Translations under genes and position numbers: made by a program
Part shown: positions 46,395-57,982 of the stretch, piece after piece
Layout of the letters: each line of letters opens with the position of its first letter
Numbering within the stretch: position 1 is the first letter of the stretch
Notes under the pieces: model-generated
Told to the model about the DNA's origin: nothing
What the model saw: the letters and a program-made list of their open reading frames with translations, nothing else
Database searches by the model: none
Assembly: GCA_033065855.1 (NCBI GenBank)
Contig: JAVXUO010002403.1
Location: 48,019 to 112,018 of the forward strand
DNA: 64,000 bases
Origin: Escallonia rubra
Taxonomy: Eukaryota > Streptophyta > Magnoliopsida > Escalloniales > Escalloniaceae
Reading direction: 5' to 3'

Positions 46395-47518
46395 CTATCA
46401 ATTATGATTGATCTTTACTATTATGTAACTAGTATTGGTTTAATGCTTGAATTGATGACTATGACCTAAAATGACTATAGGACACCTTGTGCATTACATG
46501 TGAGTTCATAACCATTCACAAAAGTGTGGTTCTTGAAAATGAATGAACTTTGGAGCTTACTCAGATTTTTCCAAAATGTTTTTGGTGCTAAACTTTTCAT
46601 ATTTTGATATAAAAAAAAATTATTAGCTTTCCAACACAAAAAACGGCACCTCAATCCAATTTTCCTAGAAAAAGTTATGCCCAAAATAAGAAAAAGGGTT
46701 ATGTGAGGCAACCGATAGGCAATAGGGTAATACAGTCGACTGCATTGGTCAAAATTCAGTTCCAACGGCTATTTTCGAGGACAAGACCCTAACGGCTAGT
46801 TTAGAGGAAACGCAGTCAACTGCATTGGGAATACAGTTGACTGTAATAGCAATTTTGCTTATTTAATGCCTCTAACGGCTATATTTCATATCTTCTCTAT
46901 ATAAATGATTTGGAGCTTCATCATATACCATGGAAACCACATTCTAAGTTTTGATTCATTAGAGAAACATTAAGGCTCATAGATTAAATATTTATATCTT
47001 CATCTTCATAATTTTACATCATTAAAGATAGCATATTTGTGAGCCATTTTTTGATTGAGAGTGAGCATCCTTCAAGTCATCAATTCTCTCATATCTCTAT
47101 TGTACCAGAGCTTCATTGGTACCCATTTTCTTTCAAGAGGGTTTCGTTGTACACAATTGATCTTTGTAAAAGTATTGTGATAAGGCTTAGGTTTTTCAAG
47201 TCTTGGGTGAGCTTTGTGGATTCAAGGCTTGTGCTTGGAGTATGGATATCACCAAGTATTGTAAGGGTTTTGATCTTGACCTGGAAGAAATTTTTTGCTT
47301 GAGGGTAGTTCAAACCGAACCATTTAAATCTCCTTGTTAAGTATATCTAACTCAATCTCTTTACTTATTACTCTATAATTGCTTGAGATTGTGTAGATAG
47401 TATCTTCATCGAAATATTGTTTGGTATGATTGAGATTCATTATTATGCTTAGTTTAAATTCCCGATTAATTTTCAAAAACCGTATTCACCCCCCTCTAGG
47501 GTTGTTTTATTGGTTTCA

Positions 47519-47749
47519 ATCTCCAAAAGTGAAACCCCCCCCAAAAAATAAGTCAGTTTAGACCTGTTAATTTGCTCAATGTCACTTACAAGGCCCTTTA
47601 AAAAATCTTAGTGGCTAGTGTAAGGCTTTTCTGAAACAGATTACTAGCCCTGCCCAGAGTAGTTTTGTCCCTAGTAGAAGCACTATTGATAATGCCATCA
47701 TCTCCTAAGAAATCATTTGTTCTATAAAAAATATGAAAGGGGAGAGAGG
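47519..47749 (+). pseudogene. LINE reverse transcriptase, second piece
   Basis: Contains KISQFRPVNLLNVTYKA in one frame, the conserved RT segment (family ..FRPISL.N..YK..SK.L), then STIDNAIIS. It continues the RT broken at 36067 and is broken again by the solo LTR at 47750. More than one frame is needed to follow it. Confidence 0.75.
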
Positions 47750-49545
47750 TGTAATACCCCGAAAATTTCCTTTTCCTTATGCAAAATTTGTATATTTATG
47801 AATAAATAGTTTGTGGTCTTTTGTTAAAACTAAGAAAATGAATTGGGATTGTTTCTGAAAATTTTGGTCAAATGAACAGTAACTTTTAGTCGAATTTAAA
47901 AGGTTTTAGTCGACTAAAAGAGTGTTTCAGTCGACTAAAAGTGCTTCGGTCGACTAAAAAGTGTTTAAATTGTGTAAAAATGGTTTTCTGGACTTTTAGT
48001 CGAATTTAAAGGTTTTAGTCGACTAAAAGTGTGATTTCAGTCGACTAAAAGTTTAGTCGATGAACAGTGATTTTTGAACAGTAACTATGAACAGTATTTT
48101 TGAACAGTGCCATGAACAGTGTTTTTGAACAGTACTTTCAGTCGACTAAAATGTGTTTTCAGTCGACTGAAAGTTGATTTCGGTCGACTTAAAGGTTTAA
48201 AATTTTGTTCCCTATAAATAGTGTTCTATTTCATTCCTAGCCCTTTTGTTCTTGATTTCTTGCTCCTTTGCGGCGAAGAGAGAGAGAATAGGAGGCTTGG
48301 GAAGCTCATTGGCGCTAGAGTGGTGCTTTAAGGTTTTCTTTGGTTCAAAAGCTTGTTTGAGGTAAGGGTTTGAACGTTCTTGCTGTGGTAAGGGTTTGTA
48401 ATGTTTTTGCTATGGTATGAGTTGCTTCTTTAAATCTGAAAAAAAAAAAGAGTTATTGGAGTTGATTAATCTTGTTTTGTAAGGGATTCTACCTTTTGAT
48501 TTTGGCTTGGGTTTTCCTTCTTTAAATCTGGAAAATTATTGGATTTTGATCAAGCTTGTTATGAAAGGGATTTTATCATCGTTTTGTTGTGGGAAGGGTA
48601 TCTGTCAGAATCCGAAGGTTTATGCTTCGTCAATTTTGGTTCATCTATATTTGTTTGCATTTGATTTGTCCCACTTGTACCCTTTCGTCTATAATATTGT
48701 TTACCCTTTTCGTTTGTGCCTGATGATGCACATCATTGAATTCGTATATTTGTGACCGTCAATTTAAGATTGACATTGACTATGTTGAACAACTCTCGAA
48801 AATAGAGAGGGTCCTATGGACACATGTTTGTTATACTAGAGAGCCGAAGCCTCCTAGTATGCTCCGGAGCACACGTTTGATGTTTGATGTTTGGTTCGAC
48901 ATTTGGGTCTTATGACCACCATAGTCATCGTATGTTTGTAGCGTACCCGACATATAATTGAAATGTGTTTTGGGTTAAACGCTTAATGACGTTTGTTTTG
49001 GTATTTGACAGTAAGATATATTGCACTTTCGTACCTTCGGGCTTGTATTTGATTTGGGTTCTTTGGACCACCTCATGAACATTTCGTATATTTGATTCGC
49101 CTTATTTGCATTGTGGTCAATTGTTATTAATTGCTCGTCAGATATTTGATTTTGTTTTGGACTACGAATCATCGTATTTGCTTCCCTTTTGTTTTCCCCA
49201 CTTACTGGGCTATTCGAGCTCACCCCCTACTCGTTTGTTTTGTCCTTTACCACAGGTATCGGACGTGATTTTCGGGCGTGGCATGTTTGGGGGAAATTAG
49301 AGTTTTTAGTCTTTGTTAGTATATTTGAGCAATGTAAATTATTTCGCCGCTGCGTTTGGTAATTATTTTGTAATCGAATACTCAGTGGAATTATTTTGGT
49401 GAACGGATTGTCTTAGACTTTTGTTTGTGGAGATATATTATCTTAGAGGATTTAATTGCTCTGTCTATACCGTTTTCTTTAGAACTGTAATGGTATATAA
49501 TGGAGTTTGATGTTAGTCGCGGCCTCGCGTTTTCGGGGCGTGACA
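47750..49545. mobile_element. Gypsy-type solo LTR (1.8 kb)
   Basis: Starts TGTAATACCCCGAAAATTTC and ends TTTTCGGGGCGTGACA, a terminus style common in plant Ty3/Gypsy LTRs. It is flanked by the TSD AGAGG (47745-47749 and 49546-49550). The LINE reading GKRG / MIFKIDFKKAYD is split exactly here. No internal region remains. A TATA-like CTATAAATAG lies near 48203. Confidence 0.88.
47885..48195. repeat. Cluster of AGTCGACT palindromes in the solo LTR
   Basis: The motif TTTTAGTCGACTAAAAG or CAGTCGACTAAAAGTG occurs about eight to ten times, followed by GAACAGT repeats. Confidence 0.85.
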
Positions 49546-50214
49546 AGAGGGGCATGATCTTTAAGATCGATTTTAAGAAAGCTTATGATAGACTAAGTTG
49601 GCAATTCATCCAACAGACTCTCTTAGATTTTAATTTTCCTAAAAGTTGGATCAACATCATTATGAATTGCATCACTTGTAGTTCTTTATTTATTTTGTGA
49701 ATGGTTCTCCCCAAAATGCTATTACTCCTACCAGGGGAATTAGATTGTCTCGTTATATATTTGTGCTATGCATTGATAAACATTCACACATGTTAGAGGA
49801 TTGCAATAGGAGAAAGAACTTGATTGGGCTTAAAGCTGCTAGAGGTGACCCTACCATAACTCATTTATTTTATGCTGATGAACTTATGATCTTTAGTAAA
49901 GCTTGGGAAAAGGAACGTGGCATAATAATGGATGTTTTGGATATTTTTTGTGATATACGTGGCCAAAAGGTTAACCTACAGAAACCTAGGCTGTTCATTT
50001 CCCTATTGTTCCTCTTTTAAGAGCCCACAAACCTAGACAACAATGTGGAATTCCTCTAACTAATAATCTGGGTACTTATCTTGGCATACCTCTTATTCAT
50101 AAAAGGCTTTCCGGAAACATTGATGACCATATAATCCAAAAGGTTAACAAAAAACTTGTTGGGTGGAAACTAATGTCTTACCTTTAACTGGAAGTTACAC
50201 CCTGATTCAATTTG
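49546..50214 (+). pseudogene. LINE reverse transcriptase, third piece
   Basis: Carries motif A (KIDFKKAYDRLSWQF, with the first catalytic Asp), NGSPQNAITPTRGIR (family G..QGDPLSP), and motif C as FYADELMIFSKA where the family has (F/Y)ADD, so the second catalytic Asp of motif C is Glu. Then TNNLGTYLGIPLIHKR, the usual post-RT segment. Broken at 50214 by the CACTA element. Confidence 0.85.
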
Positions 50215-50239
50215 CACTACAAGAAAAAAGGTATTTTGC

Positions 50240-50560
50240 GACGGAATTTTAGCGACGGACTGGATTCCGTCGCTAAACTGGCATTTACCGACGAAAATAA
50301 CCGTCGGCAAAATTCCGTCGTTAAATATTATTAGCGACGGAATAATCCGTCGAAAAAGGTTTTTCACGATAGGCTTTTTCCGGCAGTCTTTTAGTGACGG
50401 AATTTTTCGTCGCTAAAATCTTTTTATTTTACTTTTTTTTGGAGGGTTTAATAAAAAAATTGTTATCAACGGAATGACCCCGTCGCTAATAATTTCGTCG
50501 GTAAAAGTACGACTTTCACCGATAGACATTTAGCGACAGGATAATTCTGTCGCTAAAAGC
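50240..50560. repeat. Left subterminal repeat array of the CACTA element
   Basis: Repeated GCGACGGAA / TTCCGTCGC in both orientations, the kind of array bound by the accessory TNPA-type protein in En/Spm. Confidence 0.85.
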
Positions 50561-51699
50561 CATCGTTTAAAACAACTAGATCTATTTTTTCTCTATCCCC
50601 GTTTCTCTCTTCAAAAATCTGGAAAAATAAAATCTGTCGGCGACTTTCACCGCCGTTCTCACCTCCACGGTGCCCCACCTCCGACGACACCACATCCTCC
50701 CCCCGACGCCGATAGACCAATATATACCTCCATTACTGTCGCGCCAGTGCCGCCCTCCACTGCCGCCTCGCCACCAACACCGCCGCCCTCCACTGTCGCC
50801 GACAACCACTACTCGTCAGCCGCACTTAGAAGGTAAGTCACCCACTGTCCACTTTCTTTGGTTTGGCATGGTAAATATGTCAAGATTTAGCACCCACTGT
50901 TGTAATTTTTGGGATTAGATCATGCTACGTTGTTCAATTATATGGTGTTTTGACTGGTTATCTAGAAAAGTATGGTTGAATATTAAAAAAATTAAAATAA
51001 TTGAGGTGTTGATTTGAGACAGCCCTGCTGAGAGAGAGAGAAGGGGGGGCTGCGGGTTGGTGTGTTTTGGGCTGTGCGTGAGGAGGTGGTTATGGAGTCG
51101 CGGTGATGGCAGTCGTGACTGCAAGTGCATTTTCTGAGTGTAGTGTGTGCGTATAGTGTGTTGTGTACTTATATATGTAGGTGGTGTAGTGTAAAGTGCT
51201 CAGTGTGTGCAGTGGGTAAAAGGAGTGGGCAGGCTGTGAGGATACATGGGGTGGAGGGAGAGAGGCTACAACAGGTAGTCTGTGTGCTCAGGTGTGTGTG
51301 TGCGTGTGCGCGCATTGTATGGGTTGTGTGCATAGGTGTGTGTGTGTGAGTGAAGCTGCTACGCAGCTATGTGTGTATGTGTGTCAGAGCTGTGTGCATG
51401 GTGTGTGTTTATGTGCCCATATGTGTGTGTAGCTGCCAAGAGGCAGCTGTGTGCGTGTGTTTTTTTGGGTGTGTATACAAGTGTGTGTGAAGGTGTTAGA
51501 CGAGTGCGTGAAGTTGTTGAAGCATATCAAAGTGACTGAATATGACATTTCGTGGTATTTGGCATGAGAAGTCTTTTTAGGCAAACACCTTCTGGGCGAG
51601 AGTTACTTCTCCTCAATTATAACTTGGTTCCAAAATGCTAAGTGTATTGCGATTCTTCGATAATCCTCTTCCAACAACAACGATGAGGACGGTCATCCT

Positions 51700-51873
51700 C
51701 TTCCAACAACACTTCATGTAGGAGAAGAAGTCGTAAATGATGACGCGGAAGACGTGGAAAGTGTTGGAGATGATGTGACTGAGTCTACTGATGAAGAGGA
51801 TGAATTAGAAGATGAAGAGGACGACGAGTCTTGTGATGAAGATGATGATGACTCCCAAACTAAAAATGATTGA
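51700..51873 (+). pseudogene. Acidic C-terminal tail, possibly the remains of a CACTA transposase
   Basis: A plus-strand frame reading VESVGDDVTESTDEEDELED, EEDDESCDEDDDDSQTKND then stop. An acidic tail just upstream of a second gene fits the end of TNP2-like transposases, but nothing catalytic is left before it; 50.58-51.6 kb is a leader-like CCGCC-rich segment followed by GTGTGTG-rich DNA. Confidence 0.35.
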
Positions 51874-52042
51874 CTTGTAATGTTGTAACACGTTCTCTAA
51901 AATGTAGTAACATTTTAGAACTCTGTTCATATTGATGTGTTTTTGCAGCTCCGTTCATATATATAGTGCCGAAGATGATTTCTGTCATATTATTATTTTT
52001 AATGTGTTAATGTCTTTGCAATTTATCTATACGAAGTCAGAT

Positions 52043-53730
52043 ATGGATAGGATACGGGCTATTCGTGGCCGGGGTGGACGCCGAGCTGCTTCCTCATCAG
52101 TGGGTCCCACCTCGTCGTCATCGCCCACTGATGACGAGGCACAGAGTGGTCGCGTACAGCAGGCGGGGCCCCAGCTCCAGCTTCAGCCCCAGCCGTCGCC
52201 CCAGCCCCAGCCGTCTCCAGCCCCAGCCGTCGCCCCTGCCCCAGCCGTCGCCCCAGCCCGACGCTGATTCATCCCACACGCGCGTTGATTCTCCTTCTCC
52301 CGTGGGTTCTACCTCAGGTATAGTTGATAACGGTGTTTAGTCAAATTTCGCTTACCTTATTTAAAGTATATTTGAAATGTATTAATGTCTGTGTTTTGTA
52401 GGATCTCAACAAGGCCATGGCCCGACACGCGGGGTACGCATCGACCCCCAGCGTAAACAGAGAGTTACGCTCACCCAGGAGGGCCAGTAAGTAAAAAAAT
52501 CACATCATGCGTTATATTTAAATTTTTGGGGTGTTAATTTATATTTGAACTATATTAATTAATTTATTTACTGATTTGGCAGGATCCTGTAGAATCAGGC
52601 GAGGACGAAGATCGGTGTTCTTGTGAAGGGCCAATTCTTCGAGACACGCATGTACTGGAAGGACTGGGATGCCGATGCGAGGGAGTCCCTATGGGAGGAG
52701 TGGCCGGTACGTTGAAGTATTTTTTTTCTGCGATAGTATTTGTTTAATTAGAATTTAGTATTTAAATTAATTTGTGTTATTGAATGCCTTGCAGTAGGGG
52801 TTCACATTTGACTCGCTTGATCAGCAGGCGCTAGGGCGGCAGGCCTTCTTTGCTTACATCGGTAAGAATTACCGCCGATGGCTCCACGACGCACGGGACC
52901 GAGCGAAGAAGATGCTGCCCAAGGGTGCCTCGATGACGGAGATGAGGACATATCCCCCACATTGGATATCTCCGACCATATGGGAGCAGATGATAGATCT
53001 GTGGGTTGCAGATCCAGGCTGGGATGCCAAGAGTAAGAGCGGGGCTGAGAACAGACATAACAGAGATCCGACGCACACGGGGGGGTTGGTGGCACACGAC
53101 ATCGTTCGACACATGAATGCGGTCCAGAACCCAGATTTGGAGGAGGATGAGGTCATAGCTCTGACGTATAATCAGACACACGTGCGGAAGAAGGATAAGG
53201 ACGAGGAGCACCGGGGGGGGGCGGGGGGGGGACTATGTTTCGGATATTGCCTGGCGTATCGATGTAAGTCAATTTGTTTAAGTTAATTTTTTGTCTTTCT
53301 ATTCAATGTTTGTTGCATTAATTAATGCACTAACATATCTTTGACTCACTGTTCTTGCAGGCCTCGTATGAACAGCTTAGGGGCTCCGAGCAGGCGTCCA
53401 GACAGCCATCAACATCCACTAGTACGGGTGCAAGTACTGGGGCATTGAAGCGATGGCTAGATGTACCGGAGGTTGTCAATCGGCCGAAAGGCCGCATACG
53501 TGGCCTGCCTAGCACGACTACACGTGTCGTGATAGGATCGTCCCCACCCCTCGTTGCCCCTCCGTAGACACCGGCTCCTCAATGTCCGTTGGCCGACGAG
53601 GAGATCCAGCGCATTGCTACTGTGGTGTTGAGGATAATCAGGGAGCAGGATAGGCAGGGTACTGCTGCTGGACATGCAGAGCTGGCCCCGGATCAGCAAG
53701 ATCCAGATCCGGGACTCGGCAACCCCTGAT
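52043..53730 (+). pseudogene. Transposase_24-like (TNP1-type) gene of the CACTA element
   Basis: Probable exons: 52043-52316, 52402-52486, 52583-52706, 52795-53263 and 53361-53730, with GT...AG borders (for example CCA/GTAAGT and TTGCAG/GCC). It starts MDRIRAIRGRGGRR, then a Gln-Pro-Ala repeat (QPQPSPQPQPSPAPAVAPAP), then GVLVKGQFFETRMYWKDWD and WLHDARDRAKKMLPKGASMT, and IWEQMIDLWVADPGWDAKSK followed by SGAENRHNRDPTHTGGLVAH, the PF03004 core (W...V......K..S...NR....HT.G). A frame change lies in the Pro repeat near 52.2 kb, and TAG at 53568 interrupts the last exon, which otherwise stays open to about 53728. In related elements this protein is thought to bind the subterminal repeats. Confidence 0.7.
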
Positions 53731-53959
53731 AAGCCCCTTCTCGTGCCCGGTCCCAGCTTGTCCCCCCCCGCTTGTACTCTTCTCCCCTCCCCTAACTGGT
53801 TGTATCTGGTTCTCGGCTTGTACATCATGAGTTTTTTTATAATAAACATTTTTTATGAATACTGATATATATATTCCTTTGTGTATTGATTATTGTGCAT
53901 TGTTGTTGAGAATTGAATTTTTTATTACAGGTCTGGATAATAGAAAAATATTAAAAAAA

Positions 53960-54315
53960 AATTGTCTTTTGGCGACGGATTAATTCCGTTGCTAAAAGTG
54001 TTCTTACTATCAGCTTTTTAGCGACGGAATAATCCGTCGCTAAATATCTTATTTAGCGACGGAATGTTCTGTCACTAAAACAGTTATTCCGTCGCTAATT
54101 TCACAAAACAAAATATAAATTAAAATACGTAAAATATAATTAGCGACGGATATTTCGTCGCTAATTAATAAATAACTCTGTCGCAAAAAGTACAATATTA
54201 GACGACGGATTTGAAAATTCTGTCGCCAAACTTTTAGTACGGGCTTTTATACGAGGGACTTTTAGCGACGGTAAATCTGTCGCTAAAACTTTTAGCGACG
54301 GATTTTCCCGTCGCT
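53960..54315. repeat. Right subterminal repeat array of the CACTA element
   Basis: About ten copies of TTAGCGACGGA and its inverse, same motif as the left array. Confidence 0.88.
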
Positions 54316-54337
54316 AAAAGCCTTTTTTCTTGTAGTG

Positions 54338-56040
54338 TTGTTGCTTCAGCCATTCCTACACATATCATGCAAAATCAAGCCCTTCCTATTAAAATCACTG
54401 AGAAGTTAGATAAAATAAATAAATCTTTCTTGTGGGGAGATAATGACAGCATGTAGAAGATTCATCTCATAAAGTGGAATGTTGTTTGCTTTCCTAAAGC
54501 CCAAGGAGGCCTGGGGTTAACAAAAGCTAAAGATCATAATTTAGCTTGTCTTACTAAATTGGGTTGGAAGGTTGGAATCAATGAGGATCTTTTATGGGTT
54601 AAATTACTAAGGCAAAAATATGTTAAAAGTGATAATCCTAGAGATTGGACTAAACCCAATAAAAGCTCTCATACTTAGAGGAGTACTCTTAAGGGAAAGC
54701 ACATGTCCAGTAAAGAATAAAATGGATTATCAATAAAGGAGATAAAATTGACTTTTGGCAAGACTTGTGGTACAGAAATGGCCCTATAGCTGCTGAAGAC
54801 AACATGGTTAATCAAGAACATAAAATTAAAGAGAATATTTGCAGCAATCGATGGGACCATGACAAGATCCTCTCTATGGTTAATTCTAATTGGCATAAAA
54901 AGTTAACTAGAATTTATCTGCCTAAAGAGGAGATCAACAATGATGGCTTTTGTTGGGGGGCTAATCCTAGTGGGAAGTTTTTTATATCCAGTGCTTATAA
55001 TCTTTCCTTTGGCAGGCAGAGTGATTCTAGTACCAATATAGAATGGAAATATCAAAATTCCTAACAAGATTATCCTGTTGTTGTGGCTTGTCTTGCAAAT
55101 TTTTGTTTATGTCTAACAGTCTTCGTGCCTTTAGAAACTTAATCCAGGATTCAAGATGTATTAGATGTGCTCAGGCTGATGAAACTACTGAACACATCAT
55201 CAAATATTGTTCTAAAGTTAAAGAGTTTTGGAGGAAATTATACACAAGAAAACAAATGGAGGAAGATGACAAACTAGAGATGAGAGGCTGGCTAAAGAAA
55301 AATATCAAGGATAAAGATGATGCTAAATTCTGATAAATCAAAAGGAGCTATATATTCTCTGCTACTCTATGGGAAGTTTGGAAAGATAGAAACATAGAAA
55401 GTGATGAAGGAGCTAAGATACAGTTAGATATTTCTTGGAGAAATATTCTAAATCTAGCTAATGAAATGGAGAAAGCTTTTGATAAGAAGGATAAAAACTT
55501 GATGGGATGACATAAACTAATACCCTAGTGTCGTCCTTTGACATGTATTATGAAGCTAAATATTGATGGGAGCACCAAAGCTGACAAGCGTGGATGCTTT
55601 GGAGGCTTACGTGGAACAGTGCATGTGAGTGGATGGGAGGTTTCTATGAATTTTTTCGAGTGTGCAATGCGCTTGAGGCCGAACTGTATGGCTTTATACA
55701 TGGAATGCAATTGATAAAAAACATGGGGTTGACAAATGTGACTGTGGAAATATATTCACAAACCGCCAAAAACCTCCTTTTGAGAAACAACAATAGATTC
55801 CACCCTCTGAGCAACCTCATCGAAGATAGTAACCACCTTATTAGAGCTACGAATTCCAAACTTTACATGTATACAGAGAGGGTAACAAATGTGCTGATAA
55901 ATTGACAAATACTGGTGTGCAACCAGGGGATTCTTTTGTGTACCGCATGCAACCACCAGAAGTGGTTATTCCTTTGTTAGCAGCTGATGTAGCAGTAATT
56001 ACCCATGTTAGTTTGTAAACTGTTCTAATGTTATTATTTT
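54338..56040 (+). pseudogene. LINE ORF2 C-terminal part: zf-RVT and RNase H
   Basis: Starts VASAIPTHIMQNQALPIKI and FLWGDNDS (family FLW.G), then AQGGLGLTKAKDHNLACLTK. The zf-RVT segment includes FCWGANPSGKFFISSAYNL and RCIRCAQADETTEHIIKYC. The RNase H block (55.55-55.9 kb) gives LKLNIDGSTKA, EAELYGFIHGMQLIKNMGL, VEIYSQTAKNLLL (family ..ESDS..); the catalytic D of the S-D-S motif is replaced by Y. Several frame changes occur. An RNase H domain at the end of ORF2 marks a plant L1 subgroup. Confidence 0.8.
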
Positions 56041-57505
56041 CCATTGCACCAAAGAGAGATAGAGAGAGAGAGAGAGAGAGAAGGAAACCTTAAATTGGAT
56101 TTCAAAGAGAAGTTTTGAGTGCTTTTTCTCTAGAATTTAGAACGATGGAAAACGAAAAGCTTTTACATCTGATAGGTTCTTCTGATTTTATTTAGCTAGC
56201 GAGAAAGAATTTAGGAGATTTAACACAAAACATTTAGAAAATAAACATGATTTAGTCATAACTGATACTGAATGACAATCAAAAACTTGTGGAGATCATG
56301 TGCAAAAAAATTTAAAAAGCAAAGACGTAAAAGAGAAAACAATCAAGAACAAAGCAAAGAAAAAGGGCTTCAATGTGATTGATAGTTAGAGTTCTTAGAT
56401 TGAACTCGTATTGACTCTGTGAGTTGGACACTGGTACAAAAACTGCTAAAATACTCATAACAAGTTTACACTTATTTGGTGACTAGTAATATCAAAATGA
56501 GTAGTTATAATAATAATAATATTAAAATTAATAATAATGATAACCCAAATGTTGAGGCTTGTAATAATAGAACTCTCTAAAAAGAGTATAAAAAGATGTG
56601 AAATATAAGAGAAAATGAATATGAGAAAAAATTTACGTATACCTACTCATATGGTCTCTTATGTTTGACTTAGCTTTTAAAAAGTCCTTCACATTTAACT
56701 TATTTTATCTTTTTATCTAAGCTCCTATTTCACCATTGGACCTCCTCAACCTTAAGGGGGCAAACCTGGAAGTTCAGCTTCTTGGTTAAAATGAAAAAAA
56801 ATCCAAGCTTGAATACCTTGGGTGTTAATTTGGCGGTGGTGTATTGATGGAGCTGGCGAGGTGGGTCGCGTCAGTAGAAAAGTGAGTGCGAATATTTCAT
56901 GAAAAAATAACTAAACAAAAGTGAAAAAGAATTAAAATAGTAACTTATTAGCGGTGATCTATCAAATTTGCCGTCCGAAAATCACAATGCCTTATATTTT
57001 TGAGACTTTGGGAACAAAAAAGAAGGAATTATAGATTAAGAAAAGAGACATGATTTTCTTATCCTTTAGTTAATGAAGATGTCAAAGATCCATATGACAT
57101 ATATTAAATCGAGCATCATATGCACAATTTTCACCATTGGCATTCTTGTAATGCTTGGATATCGACATTCATGCACCATGAGTGAACCATTCTAGACCCT
57201 TTTGCAATTATATCACCCCACGTGCTTACGTAAAGAACCTTCTATTATCACAATAGTATGTATACAATAAAGAAAAAATAACATACCAAATAAATCTTAA
57301 CCTTAACACACCTAACAGCATGGTACCTACCCTTAGTAGGGTTCAACTCAAGAATTGCATTACCTCTTTTAAAGTAATATTGACTTCTTTGTTGCGATGA
57401 GGAAAGTCGTATGGTCATGTAATACTTTCTCGAGTCTTGATTACTGTAGAACCCAATGGGGTATAACGATTTGAAAATCATCGGAAAAACTTTAATCATT
57501 TCTTA
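56041..57505. other. AT-rich spacer
   Basis: No gene recognised. Holds a (GA)n tract at about 56054-56082 and an imperfect (AAT)n stretch at about 56507-56545. A minus-strand open stretch near 57250-57500 has no recognisable family. Confidence 0.5.
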
Positions 57506-57948
57506 TGATATAGCTAAAAATACATATTGGAAGATGACACGTGTCGGGTTTGACCCATGGTCAGCCTAGTCAACCACGAATTTGGTGGTTACCATATTGG
57601 AGGAACAAGGATTCTAAAAGGATCCTGATTAGATCTTAACGTAATTCTCAAGGATCTTAACATGATCCTAACAGATCCGCCCCATGGCCCAGTCACCAAG
57701 AATCCTAGTCCTACTAAGGGTTTTCTACCTACAGTTATATAAAGAAGACTACCCCAAGGTGTGCAGATAACTTCTCACAGATACACATTGTGCCTACTTG
57801 ATTTCTTAGATTTCTACTTTGTTAGATGCACTCTGACTTAAGCATCGAAGAGTTCCTTCGCCAGAATCCCTACCCGGCTGTCACTTATTTTTATCTTGCA
57901 GGTCAATTCTCCGGTCGTGGTTCCCGACCAAGTTTTTAGTAGAAACTG
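57506..57948 (+). repeat. 5' LTR of element J
   Basis: The left limit is approximate (TGATATAGC...). A TATA-like GTTATATAAAGAAG lies near 57735. The right limit is fixed by the primer-site-like sequence. Confidence 0.6.
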
Positions 57949-57982
57949 ATTGGCACCATCTATGGGACCACGATAAGGAACA

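Larger units (their letters stand above)
36068..47518 (+). mobile_element. Copia-type solo LTR (element G), split by element B
   Basis: The stretch 36068-36275 plus 46395 to about 47518 matches the LTR starting at 63155 (TTTGATGATAACTACACATTG onward). It ends with the phrase TATTCACCCCCCTCTAGGG as found at the end of SIRE-type Copia LTRs. No primer site or coding region follows, so it is a solo LTR of about 1.3 kb. The LINE resumes right after it (about 47519). I could not confirm a TSD. Confidence 0.7.
50215..54337 (+). mobile_element. CACTA (En/Spm) element carrying a Transposase_24-like gene
   Basis: Ends CACTACAAGAAAAAAGG and, inverted, CACTACAAGAAAAAAGGC. The 3-bp TSD TTG lies at 50212-50214 and 54338-54340. 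Subterminal arrays of the motif AGCGACGGAAT / ATTCCGTCGCTAAA fill 50240-50560 and 53960-54315. At 4.1 kb and without a recognisable TNP2-type catalytic transposase it looks non-autonomous, an internal deletion derivative that keeps a TNP1/Transposase_24-like gene. Confidence 0.92.
32870..56040 (+). mobile_element. Plant L1-type LINE with RNase H, split by later insertions
   Basis: Pieces at 32870-36067, 47519-47749, 49546-50214 and 54338-56040 read in order as one non-LTR retrotransposon: ORF1 (DUF4283 plus zinc knuckle), AP-type endonuclease, reverse transcriptase, zf-RVT and RNase H. After removing the insertions the length is about 5.3 kb, near full size for a plant L1. Each break point falls within one recognisable protein segment that resumes on the far side. 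It carries numerous stops and at least two frameshifts, and is dead. Neither a poly(A) tail nor a TSD was identified. Confidence 0.85.

Noticed and set aside
51125-51584. Gene in the GTGTGTG-rich part of the CACTA element
   Set aside because: Simple-repeat translation only.
57248-57499. Minus-strand open frame before element J
   Set aside because: Short, AT-rich and without a recognisable motif.
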